Of a stretch of DNA of 64,000 nucleotides, positions 49,287 through 58,092 are shown piece after piece. A program made the translations under genes and the position numbers. The stretch's first letter is position 1. Every line of letters starts with the position of its first letter. Below the pieces are notes generated by a model that did no database searches, was not told where the DNA came from, and was given only the letters and a program-made list of their open reading frames with translations. The stretch comes from Planctomycetota bacterium (GTDB lineage Bacteria; Planctomycetota; Phycisphaerae; Phycisphaerales; Zrk34). Location of the stretch: assembly GCA_016125255.1 (NCBI GenBank), contig WGMD01000005.1, positions 52,328 to 116,327 on the forward strand, written 5' to 3'.

Positions 49287-51788
49287 TCAGACAATGGACT
49301 CCATCGCCGCCGGCTTGGTCGAGCGTGTTTCGCCGCAGGCCCAGAGGGTTTCGAGCACGCTGGGCCAGCTCATCTGCGACGCCGTGCGCAGCGCCCGTTC
49401 ACGAAGCTGCAACCGGAGGGCGGCGTCGTTCGCGAGCTTGTCCATCGCCTCCGCGAGCCGGTCGACGGAGCGATGCGCGTCGGACACGTCGAGGATCAGT
49501 CCCGAGTCGTGCATGCCGACGATCTCCTGCGGGCCTCCGCGGTCGGAGACGATGGCGGGCAATCCCGACGCGGCGGCTTCGAGCACGACATTGCCGAACG
49601 TGTCGGTCGTCGAGGGGAAAACCATCACATCCGACGACGCATACGCCCGGGCCAATTCCGCGCCTTCCATGTAACCGGGCAGCAGCACGCTCCTGATCCC
49701 CCGGCAGCGCTGGCGCAGCGGCTCGAGCAGCGGGCCGTCGCCGACGATGGCGAGCTGAACCTGGTCATTCGTCGCGGCGAGCTTGGCGAATGCTTCGACG
49801 ATGAGGTTGACGTTCTTTTCCGTCGAGACGCGCCCGGTGTAGAGCAGCGTCGTGGCGTCGGCGCGCCCGCCGCGGTCGGTCCAGAACTGGTCATCCCGCT
49901 GGTGCGGATGGAACCGGCGGGTCTCGACGCCCCGGCGGAGGATCTTGATCTTCGATGCGGTGAACCCGTGCTCGATGAGATACCGGCGGTAGTATTCGCT
50001 GGGCACGAGAATCGTGTCGCACTGATCGTAGAACCAGGTCATGTACCGCCAGGTCAGCGATTCGAGCCCCAGGTCGTCGGTCATGTGACGGATGTAGTTG
50101 GGGAAGTCGGTGTGGTAGATGCCGATCGTGCGAAGCTGCAGGAGCTTGGCGGCGGCGAGACCGATGAGCCCCATCGGGCCGGGCGTTGAAAGGATGAGCT
50201 GACCGAAGCGGCGGCGCTCGATGTACTCGATGATCTGCATGAACGGCGGGAAGGCCACCTTCTGCTGCGGATACTCCGGCAGCGAGAAGCGATCGATCGG
50301 CTTGAAGTTCACCAGCTCGAAGTCCGCCGCGGGTTCATCATTGACGCTGGTGAGCACGGTGAGCGGGCGGCCCTGCTGATGCGCCACGCCGGCGAGCGTG
50401 CGGATCGTGCGGCTCACGCCATTGACATCATCGAACGTGTCGGTGATCCAAGCCCGTCCCGGCCCGCGCGCATCGAGCGATTCGTCCAGGTCGAAGTGGC
50501 GCGTCACCTTGCGGATGAACATCTCGTCCTTGTGCTGGGTCTTGAAGGCGGCGAGATAGGGCGTGATGGCGGCGGCGACGGGGCCCAGCGCGGCGACGGC
50601 TTCGAGACTCTTGACCAGATCGCCGCTGCTGACTTTGTCCACGAAACGCTTGAGGAACGCGTAGCCAAGCTGATGCGCCAGGGCGCACGAGGTTTCGAAT
50701 GCTTCGGTGGCGGAGGACGGACGCGCGACGCCATTGGCGAGCATGCCGGGGGCGGCGGGGGAGCGTTTGCCGTTGATCGAGAAGAGCGTGGCGAATTCCT
50801 CGGCGAGCATGACTTCGGTTTCGCTGAGCTTCTTTTTCTTGCGTCGCCAGACCCATCCGCCGACGTACCCGCGGACGAGCGCCGCCGGTCCGGTGGCGGG
50901 CGTCGCCGGCGGCTCGAGCAGACGCTTGAACAGTTCGCCCAGCAGACTCGCCCCGCCGGCGCCCGAGCCATTGCCGAGGATGCGATTCTTGTAGTACCCG
51001 TAGGCGATCTGATAGAAGCAGTGCGCCAGATGCACGCTCGATCCGCTTCGGCCCGCCGGCTCGTGGCGACCCTGACGCAGATGCTCGATGAACTGCTGCA
51101 CGTTGTCGGCGTGCGGCGTGACGGTGTGGGCGCTCGACACGTACAGACCCGAGTGATCGTCGGACCCGCCGGTCAGCAGCTTGCGGTGCGGCGTCGGACC
51201 CAGCGGCTCGATGTCATGCTTCGTCGCCAGATCGTCGATCATCTGCGGCGTGAGCTGGTTCAAGAGCGCCTCGACCACCTGCGTCGCCCGCGGATCGCGC
51301 GTGCCGTTGATCAGCTCAAACCGATTGAAGAGCACGAGGAGCTTTTCGAACTGATCGAGCGTCAGCCGATCGTTGACGAGGAACAGCGGATGCGCCACCG
51401 TCGTGACGATGTTCTCGCCGACGACGAAGCGGCGGAAGGCGTAGATGTCCGTGCGCAGGTCCTGAATGACCTTGAACTGCTCTTCGGTGATGCCCGAGAC
51501 GAGGATGTGCATCTTCGCATCGTTCTCGGGGAAGTAGGTCGTCACTTCGCAGGAGATGAACGTGTTGGGCAGATGCGCGATGTCCAGGGCGCCGTCGATC
51601 TTGTTATGGTCGGAGATCGTGACATAGTCCATGCCCGCCGCCACAGCCCGCTGATAAACCTCCATCGGCTCGACGAAACACTCGGGCGCGCCGACGCGTC
51701 GGAGCAGCCATTCGCTGGGCCGGTCGGAGTAGCGGCTGTGCACATGCAGGTCGGCTCGACTCGTGAACGGGTCCGTGGCGTTGGTCAT
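49287..51788 (-). CDS. PHP phosphoesterase domain fused to a GT4 glycosyltransferase
   Basis: 833 residues. Residues 1-220 are a PHP domain: ADLHVHSRYS (H15, H17), YVTISDHNKIDG (D60, H61), TTVAHPLFL and GGSDDHSGLYV form the metal-binding sites. Residues 240-415 form a helical linker of unknown type. Residues 420-833 are GT-B: NGVSRTIRTLAGVA, YHTDFPNYIRHM, YTGRVSTEKNVNLIVEAFAKL and STTDTFGNVVLEAAASGLPAIV. It may hydrolyse a phosphorylated sugar or lipid before transferring a sugar. A fusion of this kind is unusual. Divergent from the aroK gene. Confidence 0.9.
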   Translation of the reverse strand: MTNATDPFTSRADLHVHSRYSDRPSEWLLRRVGAPECFVEPMEVYQRAVAAGMDYVTISDHNKIDGALDIAHLPNTFISCEVTTYFPENDAKMHILVSGITEEQFKVIQDLRTDIYAFRRFVVGENIVTTVAHPLFLVNDRLTLDQFEKLLVLFNRFELINGTRDPRATQVVEALLNQLTPQMIDDLATKHDIEPLGPTPHRKLLTGGSDDHSGLYVSSAHTVTPHADNVQQFIEHLRQGRHEPAGRSGSSVHLAHCFYQIAYGYYKNRILGNGSGAGGASLLGELFKRLLEPPATPATGPAALVRGYVGGWVWRRKKKKLSETEVMLAEEFATLFSINGKRSPAAPGMLANGVARPSSATEAFETSCALAHQLGYAFLKRFVDKVSSGDLVKSLEAVAALGPVAAAITPYLAAFKTQHKDEMFIRKVTRHFDLDESLDARGPGRAWITDTFDDVNGVSRTIRTLAGVAHQQGRPLTVLTSVNDEPAADFELVNFKPIDRFSLPEYPQQKVAFPPFMQIIEYIERRRFGQLILSTPGPMGLIGLAAAKLLQLRTIGIYHTDFPNYIRHMTDDLGLESLTWRYMTWFYDQCDTILVPSEYYRRYLIEHGFTASKIKILRRGVETRRFHPHQRDDQFWTDRGGRADATTLLYTGRVSTEKNVNLIVEAFAKLAATNDQVQLAIVGDGPLLEPLRQRCRGIRSVLLPGYMEGAELARAYASSDVMVFPSTTDTFGNVVLEAAASGLPAIVSDRGGPQEIVGMHDSGLILDVSDAHRSVDRLAEAMDKLANDAALRLQLRERALRTASQMSWPSVLETLWACGETRSTKPAAMESIV

Positions 51789-51900
51789 GACGATTCCCCA
51801 AAGGGCCGGGCGGGACAGGTCCGATATAGAATCAATTATCGAACCGGACCTGCGACCGGACGGTCAGTTCGGCGTGAGCAATGTGTTAATTGTGAGGACC

Positions 51901-52422
51901 ATGAACATCGTTCTGCTCGGATATCGCGGGTCTGGGAAAACCACGGTCGGCAAGAAGCTGGCCAACGCCCTCTGGCGCGACTTCGTCGATACCGATGCGG
52001 TCGTCGTCAAGCGGTTTGGCGACCTGACGATCCGCCAAATCTGGGAAAAACACGGGGAACCGGCGTTCCGGGATATGGAATGCACGGTCGCCGCCGAACT
52101 GCTCGCCAAGGATAATCAGGTCATCGCGCTGGGCGGGGGAACGGTGATGCAGCCGGCCGCCCGAACGGCGCTCGAGTCGGCCCGGGCGATCAAGGTGTAC
52201 CTGTACTGCGAGCCGCAGGTGCTCGCCGCACGCATCGCCGCCGACGCCGACACGGCCGCCACGCGTCCGAATCTGACGCCGCTGGCGGGGGGCGTCGACG
52301 AGGTGACCGCCGTTCTGGCCCAGCGCGACCCGGTGTACCGCGCGGTCGCCGATCACGTCTTGGACGTCACCACCATGAGCCCCGAAGACGCCGTCCGCCA
52401 CCTGATCCAGCGCTGTTTGTGA
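51901..52422 (+). CDS. aroK: Shikimate kinase
   Basis: 173 residues. GYRGSGKTT (7-15) is the Walker A loop, FVDTDAVVVKRFGDLTIRQIW the shikimate-binding part (D-x-D), EPAFRDMECTVAAELL and ALGGGTVM (GGG) the second substrate motif. Makes shikimate-3-phosphate; it follows the reaction of the fused AroDE (1184). Start at 51901 chosen because upstream residues are not conserved. Confidence 0.95.
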   Translation: MNIVLLGYRGSGKTTVGKKLANALWRDFVDTDAVVVKRFGDLTIRQIWEKHGEPAFRDMECTVAAELLAKDNQVIALGGGTVMQPAARTALESARAIKVYLYCEPQVLAARIAADADTAATRPNLTPLAGGVDEVTAVLAQRDPVYRAVADHVLDVTTMSPEDAVRHLIQRCL

Positions 52423-52427
52423 CCGGC

Positions 52428-52496
52428 GTTTAGCGGCTGGGCATCGCCCCGCGCTTCGATCCGTCAAAGCGCGGGGCGATGCCCCGCCGCTAAACA
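52428..52496. repeat. Inverted REP doublet (BIME-like)
   Basis: REP 1 at 52428-52457 and REP 2 at 52468-52496 in opposite orientation, 10 bp apart, each with GGCGGGGC-ATC-GCCCCGC. The doublet could fold into one long hairpin (TTTAGCGGC...GCCGCTAAA). It separates aroK from the next gene. Confidence 0.9.
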
Positions 52497-52592
52497 CCGC
52501 AACCTCGCGTCTTCCATTCATCCGACCCCCCCGATTTCGCCGATAGCGAATAAGCCGTTTGTAGCGAATCCACCGCGTCATGGAGGGCGCCT

Positions 52593-54113
52593 GTGTCGAT
52601 TCTGTCGAGTCTTTTCGGTTCTCCCGAGCCCGTGCCGCCGACCGCGCCCGCGCGCGTGCTGCTCATCGGTCCCGCCGATGCCGTGCGCCAGATGCGTCGC
52701 GTCCTTCGCGGGACGCCGATTGCCGCGCAGGTCGTCGGTTGCGCCCTCGCCCCCGTGCAGCATCACGCCGGCGCGATCGGCATCCCCGTCCTCGGGTCCG
52801 CCGAGGACCTGGACATGATTGTTCGGCTCCACCATATCGACCTCGCCTGCGTGTCGATCCCCGTCGCCATGTATCGCCTCGCGCAGCGCCTCATCGCGCA
52901 GCTCGATGAACTGGGCGTCACCGTTCGCCGCATGCCGACGCTCGCCGATCAGCTTGACGGCCGCATCGGCCAGCACGTGGGCCCGATCGACACGACCCGC
53001 CTCCTCGATCGCCCCGCACGCCCGCTCGACGAAGCGGCCATCGACCGCACGCTCCGCGACCGCTGCGTCATGATCAGCGGCGCCGGCGGAAGCATCGGCT
53101 CGCATATCGCCCGCATCGTCGCCCGATTCAATCCGTCAAAAATCGTGCTCATGGACCGCAGCGAGAACGGCCTGTTCGAAATCGACCGCGTTCTGCGGGC
53201 CGAAGCGCCGCAGGTCTCGCGCGTCGTGCTGCTGCATGACGTGACGGATGCACGACGGTGCATGGACCTGTGCCTGCTGCACGAGCCGCATGTCATCTTC
53301 CACGCCGCGGCGCACAAGCATGTGCCCATGATGGAGGACCACCCGCGCGAGGCGATGATCAACAACTTCTTCGGCACGCGCGCGATTCTCGACGCCGCCG
53401 TCGCCTGCGGAGCCGAGCGCTTCGTGATGATCAGCACGGACAAGGCCGTCAACCCGACGAGCGTCATGGGCGCGACCAAGCGCGCCGCCGAGTTGTACGT
53501 GCAGCACATCGCGCAGACGACCGACACGATCTGCTCGATGGTGCGTTTCGGCAATGTGCTCGGGTCGGCGTGCAGCGTGGTGCCCATCTGGAGCCAGCAG
53601 CTTGCCGAGGGCGGGCCGCTCACCGTGACCGACCCGGCGATGACACGCTATTTCATGACGATTCCCGAGGCGGCGGCGCTGGTGATCCAGTCCGCTTCGC
53701 TCGATCGCGCGCAGGGCTGCGTCTTCGTGCTCGATATGGGCGAACCCGTGAAAATCGTCGACATGGCCGACCGTTTCATCCGCCTGCATGGCCTCGAACC
53801 CGGGCGCGATGTGCGGATCGAATTCATCGGCGTCCGCCCCGGCGAAAAGCTCTACGAGGAACTGAGCTACGACTCGGAGGACATGCTGCCGACCGCGCAC
53901 GACTCCGTGCGCATCGTCCGCACGCGCCCGCCGGAAAAGAGCCACGTGCAATGGATGCTCAAGCAGTTTGAGCGTCTGCGTCACAGCGATGACCGCGCGG
54001 CGATTCTCGAAGCGCTGAAGCGCGCGGTGCCGCAGATGCAGCCCCGACTCGAAGTTTCGCCGACGATCGCCGGCGAGGTACGGACGCCCGAGCCGCTGAT
54101 CCGATCGGCGTGA
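52593..54113 (+). CDS. CapD/FlaA1-like nucleotide-sugar 4,6-dehydratase
   Basis: GTG start at 52593 with GGAGG 6 bp upstream; 506 residues. The N-terminal 150 residues resemble the CoA-binding/Rossmann domain of the polysaccharide biosynthesis family, with GSAEDLDMIVRLHHIDLACVSIP. VMISGAGGSIGSHIAR (159-174) is the NAD loop of the second Rossmann domain, and ISTDKAVNPTSVMGATKRAAELY the catalytic region, in which the usual Tyr is Met as in the WbpM group. It lacks the four transmembrane helices of WbpM. Probably dehydrates UDP-GlcNAc in surface polysaccharide synthesis. Confidence 0.92.
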   Translation: MSILSSLFGSPEPVPPTAPARVLLIGPADAVRQMRRVLRGTPIAAQVVGCALAPVQHHAGAIGIPVLGSAEDLDMIVRLHHIDLACVSIPVAMYRLAQRLIAQLDELGVTVRRMPTLADQLDGRIGQHVGPIDTTRLLDRPARPLDEAAIDRTLRDRCVMISGAGGSIGSHIARIVARFNPSKIVLMDRSENGLFEIDRVLRAEAPQVSRVVLLHDVTDARRCMDLCLLHEPHVIFHAAAHKHVPMMEDHPREAMINNFFGTRAILDAAVACGAERFVMISTDKAVNPTSVMGATKRAAELYVQHIAQTTDTICSMVRFGNVLGSACSVVPIWSQQLAEGGPLTVTDPAMTRYFMTIPEAAALVIQSASLDRAQGCVFVLDMGEPVKIVDMADRFIRLHGLEPGRDVRIEFIGVRPGEKLYEELSYDSEDMLPTAHDSVRIVRTRPPEKSHVQWMLKQFERLRHSDDRAAILEALKRAVPQMQPRLEVSPTIAGEVRTPEPLIRSA

Positions 54114-54147
54114 GAAGCAAGAAAGCGGACGACGAGGAGAGAAACCC

Positions 54148-54426
54148 ATGGACATGAACGCAAGGACGATCAGGAAGCTTCAGCGCAACCTCGCGCGCGA
54201 CAAGGCGGAGGCGCTGCTGGAGCGCCTGCACGCGGCGCGCCATCAGAGCCAGCGCCACCGTTGTCGCGCCAACGCACAGATCGACGCGGCCCTCGACAAG
54301 GCGATCGCCTCGACGAAGCTCGCCATTGAAAGATTGACGCGCACCATCGAGCCGCGCGACCCCGAGCCGATCATCGAAGCCGACGCGACGCCGCTGATGC
54401 CCGACGCGAAAAAACGCGCGGCGTAA
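54148..54426 (+). CDS. Small hypothetical protein (92 aa)
   Basis: GGAGAG lies 8 bp before the ATG. A helical, basic protein (RKLQRNLARDKAEALLERLHAARHQSQRHR) with an acidic, Pro-rich tail. It follows the CapD-like gene by 34 bp and may be cotranscribed. No known family. Confidence 0.65.
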   Translation: MDMNARTIRKLQRNLARDKAEALLERLHAARHQSQRHRCRANAQIDAALDKAIASTKLAIERLTRTIEPRDPEPIIEADATPLMPDAKKRAA

Positions 54427-54437
54427 GATGACAATCT

Positions 54438-54479
54438 CCTCGTTCTCGTTCTCGTTCTCGTTCTCGTTCTCGTTCTCGT
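54438..54479 (+). repeat. Hexanucleotide tandem array (CTCGTT)
   Basis: Seven perfect units of CTCGTT in a row after the stop at 54426 and before the bidirectional terminator at 54517. Confidence 0.9.
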
Positions 54480-54511
54480 CATCGATCACGAGGACCGAAC
54501 ACGATTGATAA

Positions 54512-54551
54512 AGCAAAACACCCCGACGCTCGCGCATCGGGGTGTTTGTGT
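54512..54551. terminator. Bidirectional rho-independent terminator
   Basis: AACACCCCGA paired with TCGGGGTGTT (10 bp) with a T tract on both strands (TTTGTGTTT on the plus strand, TTTTGCTTT on the minus strand). It serves the convergent gene ends at 54426 and 54579. Confidence 0.92.
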
Positions 54552-54578
54552 TTGATCGATGATGTAAGCGCTGGAAGC

Positions 54579-54905
54579 TTAGACCATGTCCTTGAGGGCC
54601 TTCAAGGGGCGGATCTTGACGACCGTGCGGGCCGGCTTGGCCTTGAAGGTGGTCGGTTCCTTGGTGAAGGGGTTGATGCCCTTGCGCGCCGGGACGGCGG
54701 GCATGCGCTTGGCGACGATCTTCGCCAGGCCGGGCACCGCGAACACGCCCGGGCCCGTCTTCTTGAGGTTCTTGCCGATGAGGTTGCTCAGCTCATCGAA
54801 AATCGCCTTCACGTCCTTGCGGGCCACGCCCGTCTTGTCACTGAGGTGCTTGAACACTTCGCCCTTGGTCGGGGCCTTCTTTGCCGCTGCGCTGGTCTTG
54901 GCCAT
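54579..54905 (-). CDS. HU/IHF-family DNA-binding protein
   Basis: Start at 54905 (GGAG 6 bp upstream; 54917 and 54953 possible). 108 residues. A Lys/Ala-rich N-terminal (AKTSAAAKKAPTKGEV), then a HU core with helices (VFKHLSDKTGVARKDVKAIFDELSNLIG) and the DNA-binding arm region ending in RKGINPFTKEPTTFKAKPARTVVKIRPLKALK, with the invariant Pro of the arms. Compacts and bends DNA. A lysine-rich N-terminal tail is typical of planctomycete HU. Confidence 0.93.
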   Translation of the reverse strand: MAKTSAAAKKAPTKGEVFKHLSDKTGVARKDVKAIFDELSNLIGKNLKKTGPGVFAVPGLAKIVAKRMPAVPARKGINPFTKEPTTFKAKPARTVVKIRPLKALKDMV

Positions 54906-55060
54906 AGCATGCTCCATTGCTCTAAATAGCAGAGACTTTTTTCGCTTCGCCATCCAATAGCGAAGCTTCCGCGAGTCTTATACCCACAAACTTCCCGGAA
55001 AAAAAGGGGGTTTGAACCCAAAATGCAAAAATTTTTCGGGAAAAAGGCGACTTTCCGCCT

Positions 55061-55717
55061 TCACGACCCGCCCAATCGGCTCTCCGTCCCCAGCCAGACA
55101 CGCCACAGATTCCCCCGGTGACGCACCACGATCAGCAAACCCAACAGGCACGCCACCGTCACAAACGGCCAAGTCTGCGCCTCCGTCCAACCCATGCAAC
55201 GACTCGCCACCACCAAATACACCGGCAACAAGATGGCCGCCATCACACTCGCCAACCCCACATACCGAAACACCCCCGCGAACAAAAGCCACGTCGCCAA
55301 CGCCCCCAGACCCCCGATCGTCATGTACGGCCAGATCCCCATCACCGCACCGAACCCCGTCGCCACACCCTTGCCCCCCCGGAACTTGAGCCACACCGGA
55401 AACACGTGACCCAACACCGTCGCCCCCGCCACGCCCATCCACCGCCCCGCCTCCTGCATCGTTAAATCACCCTTGCCCATCACCCCGAACCACAACCCCG
55501 CCGCCATCACCGGCCCGGCACCCTTGAGCATGTCCAGCACGAAACAGATCAGCCCCCACTTCCTCCCCAGCACACGACCGCAGTTCGTCGCCCCGATGTT
55601 CTTGGACCCGTGCTGACGGATGTCCACGCCCCGGCTCAGCCCAATGAGCAACCCGAACGGAATCGTCCCGCACAAATACCCCAACCCGATCGCGATCCAC
55701 CAAGCCGTATCGTTCAT
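55061..55717 (-). CDS. plsY: Acyl-phosphate:glycerol-3-phosphate acyltransferase
   Basis: 218 residues with five or six hydrophobic helices. SKNIGATNCGRVLGRKWGLICFVLDMLKG (motif 1, including the Ser, Asn and Arg), GHVFPVWLKFRGGKGVAT (motif 2) and the C-terminal RHRGNLWRVWLGTESRLG (motif 3) are the PlsY signature. Puts the first acyl chain onto glycerol-3-phosphate. Monocistronic. Confidence 0.96.
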   Translation of the reverse strand: MNDTAWWIAIGLGYLCGTIPFGLLIGLSRGVDIRQHGSKNIGATNCGRVLGRKWGLICFVLDMLKGAGPVMAAGLWFGVMGKGDLTMQEAGRWMGVAGATVLGHVFPVWLKFRGGKGVATGFGAVMGIWPYMTIGGLGALATWLLFAGVFRYVGLASVMAAILLPVYLVVASRCMGWTEAQTWPFVTVACLLGLLIVVRHRGNLWRVWLGTESRLGGS

Positions 55718-55765
55718 CCCCGCATTTTACCGTTTCGCGATCCCCCCGTTGAGTGCCGCCTTCCC

Positions 55766-55797
55766 GTTTAGCGGCGGGGCATCGCCCCGCGCTTCCC
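55766..55797 (+). repeat. REP element, GGCGGGGC subtype
   Basis: GTTTAGCGGCGGGGCATCGC followed by CCCGCGCTTCCC, identical in its core to the 7340 copy. It lies between plsY and the gene at 55813, 15 bp from that stop. Confidence 0.9.
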
Positions 55798-55812
55798 CCC
55801 CCGACGCTCCAC

Positions 55813-56901
55813 TCACTCCCCAACCAAAAAATCCACCAACACCCCCTTATGATCCGTCGGCCAATCCCGCTCGGGCATCACAAACGCATCCTCCCCCTCC
55901 GAGGCCATCACCTTGTCCCGAACCCAGTACGTCACCGGCCCAACCAGCCACGCGCTCTTCACCCGCAGCCCCACCTTGTTGAAATACACATAGTCCACCC
56001 GATCCCGCTCGTCCGCCAAAGGGGTCCAGGTCGTCTTCTTCCCGCTACAAACCGTCGAGGGCCAGGTCATCCCCGGATGCGTCGCCGGATTCGGATACAT
56101 CACGCGCCATGCATCGCCGAACCCCGCCTCCGCGAGCATCCGACTGCAATCCCACGGCACGACAAGCCCGTGATGATCGAAAAGGTCGCGCGTCCCCTCC
56201 GTCCAGTCCAGGTGCGACGCCTCATTGAAATCCCCCATCAGCAGCACCGGCTGATCCGTCAGCTTGTTCGCCTTGAGGTATGCGAGAAACGCCCCGATGC
56301 TTTCCCGCCGTTTGGATTTGCGATCTTCGCTCAGCACATGCGCCGCATCCTTCGCCGCGTCCGGTTGCCCATCGCCGTCCGCATCGATGAGCTTGAACGA
56401 ATTGGCCCCGTATCCCCGCGGCTCGTACGCCCCGTAGTGACGGTAATCCAGATGCGCGCTGCACACGAAAAGCATCCTGCCCCCCGGAAGTTCAAGCCGA
56501 TACCCCGCCATGCTTCCGTTGTCCGTCGCCAGATGCGTGTCCACCAGTGCGCTGGCCTTAAGCGGCAGGCGCGTGATCAACCCCGCATCCGTCTGCGGCA
56601 CGTACTGCCCGAAATACGTCTTGCCCTTCGCCGCCAGCGCTTCGACGAGGCGCTGGTGCAGATCGGTCTTTTTGTAATTGCGCACTTCGCTCAGCGCGAC
56701 GATGTCCGCATCGGACGCGTCGATGATGTCCGCAAGCTTGTCGAACCCGCCCGGCACCTGCGTCCCTTCCTGCCAGATATTCAATTGCATCACGCGCAGC
56801 GTCCCCGGCGATTTTGCCGGCAGTTCCGCCGCCCCGCCCAAGCAAACGGCGCTCGCCGCACCGATCATCAACAATATCAAACAGCGCATCCAGGTTGACA
56901 T
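55813..56901 (-). CDS. Exported endonuclease/exonuclease/phosphatase-family protein
   Basis: Start at 56901. 362 residues with a signal peptide (WMRCLILLMIGAASAVCLGG). LRVMQLNIWQEG (Asn), IVALSEVRN (Glu), FVCSAHLDYR (His), LLMGDFNE (Asp/Asn), DYVYFNK and TDHKGVLVDF (Asp-His) make up the complete EEP catalytic set. It may be a DNase, phosphodiesterase or sphingomyelinase-type enzyme; substrate unknown. The 291-bp gap up to 57193 has no gene; it is AT-richer and may hold the promoters for both sides. Confidence 0.92.
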   Translation of the reverse strand: MSTWMRCLILLMIGAASAVCLGGAAELPAKSPGTLRVMQLNIWQEGTQVPGGFDKLADIIDASDADIVALSEVRNYKKTDLHQRLVEALAAKGKTYFGQYVPQTDAGLITRLPLKASALVDTHLATDNGSMAGYRLELPGGRMLFVCSAHLDYRHYGAYEPRGYGANSFKLIDADGDGQPDAAKDAAHVLSEDRKSKRRESIGAFLAYLKANKLTDQPVLLMGDFNEASHLDWTEGTRDLFDHHGLVVPWDCSRMLAEAGFGDAWRVMYPNPATHPGMTWPSTVCSGKKTTWTPLADERDRVDYVYFNKVGLRVKSAWLVGPVTYWVRDKVMASEGEDAFVMPERDWPTDHKGVLVDFLVGE

Positions 56902-57192
56902 GAATGAAACCTCAATCCATTCGCGACGCATCGATCCGGCGGGTCATCAACATTAGGTTCAACACCGCGCATGCGGCAAGTACGCATCCATCACGCGCGA
57001 CAATTCAAAAAAACATCAAAATTTCAGCCCAATTCACCCCTTTTTTCAAATTTCCTCTGTTAATCAACCCCCGATCCCGCTAAGCTGACGTGTTCGCGTT
57101 GTGCGTTCTGTTCGTGCGTTCATCGCGGCGGTCGTTCGGAACCGCGGCCCGAGGCGCTGCCGATCCGTGCGTCATACGGAGCCACACGCACG

Positions 57193-57963
57193 ATGAAAGC
57201 ACCCGCCGGTTTTCGACGTTTCATCAGCCGTACCCGAAGTGCGCCCGTGCATCTGCTCGTCGCCTGCTTCCCCAAATCCGGCTCGACCTACCTCACCACC
57301 CTCCTCCAGCTCGCCACCGGATTCGCCCGCACGCGCCTCGTCCAATGCTACGGGCACAACGAGCAGAACTTCGACCGACACGAAATGTCCCGCAAACTCC
57401 CCGGCCGCGACACTGTCACCCAACAGCACGTCAAAGGCACCGACAACAACCTCGACCTCATCGAGCAGTTCGACCTCAAACCCATCGTCCTCGTCCGCAA
57501 TCTCTACGATGTCGTCGTCTCCCTGCTCGACCACATCGAACAGCGCCGCGACGACGGCCCCGCCTCGCCCGTCTGCTATATCCACCAGAACTTCGACGCC
57601 ATGACCCGCGCCCAACGCACCGACTACATCATCCGCATGGCTCTCCCCTGGTACTTTCAGTTCCTGATCTCCTGGCACGAAGCGTCCGCGCGACTCGACG
57701 CCTGCTGGCTCACCTACGAGGAACTCTTCGCCGACCAGCACGCCGCCCTGTCGCGCATCAGCGACTTCGCCCAGCTCGACCTCGCCCCCGACCGCATCGA
57801 CCGCGCCATCGAAGAAGCCCGCGGCAAAGCCACCCGCTTCAACCGAGGCATCACCGGCCGCGGCCGCGCCCTCGCCGACGACCACCACTCCCAAATCCAA
57901 ACCCTCGCCCACGCCTGCCGCGTCGACCCCCAACTTCTCCACCGCATCGGCATCGAACTCTGA
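57193..57963 (+). CDS. Sulfotransferase
   Basis: 256 residues. LVACFPKSGSTYLTTLL (PKSGSTYL 27-34) is the 5'-PAPS loop and IVLVRNLYDVVVSLLDH the 3'-phosphate-binding region. It lacks a signal peptide, so it is cytoplasmic or Golgi-type without anchor. The end (LLHRIGIEL) is repeated in a truncated form at 60269 (LLSRIGIEL), so a paralogous copy once stood there. It precedes a PEP-CTERM gene, but a 130-bp spacer separates them. Confidence 0.9.
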   Translation: MKAPAGFRRFISRTRSAPVHLLVACFPKSGSTYLTTLLQLATGFARTRLVQCYGHNEQNFDRHEMSRKLPGRDTVTQQHVKGTDNNLDLIEQFDLKPIVLVRNLYDVVVSLLDHIEQRRDDGPASPVCYIHQNFDAMTRAQRTDYIIRMALPWYFQFLISWHEASARLDACWLTYEELFADQHAALSRISDFAQLDLAPDRIDRAIEEARGKATRFNRGITGRGRALADDHHSQIQTLAHACRVDPQLLHRIGIEL

Positions 57964-58092
57964 CGCCCGAAGCGACGGAATCGCCTTTGATAAATTTAGG
58001 TGAAATCCCGGAAAAACCATTGACGCCCGCAGCGACATCTTCTAAAAGCAACTTCTGATTCGAAGTTCTCCGTACCGAAGGGATGGTCAGTG

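Noticed and set aside
55008..55045. Terminator of plsY on the minus strand (GGGTTCAAACCC then T7)
   Set aside because: The stem is only 4-5 bp with a very small loop. Possible, but weak.
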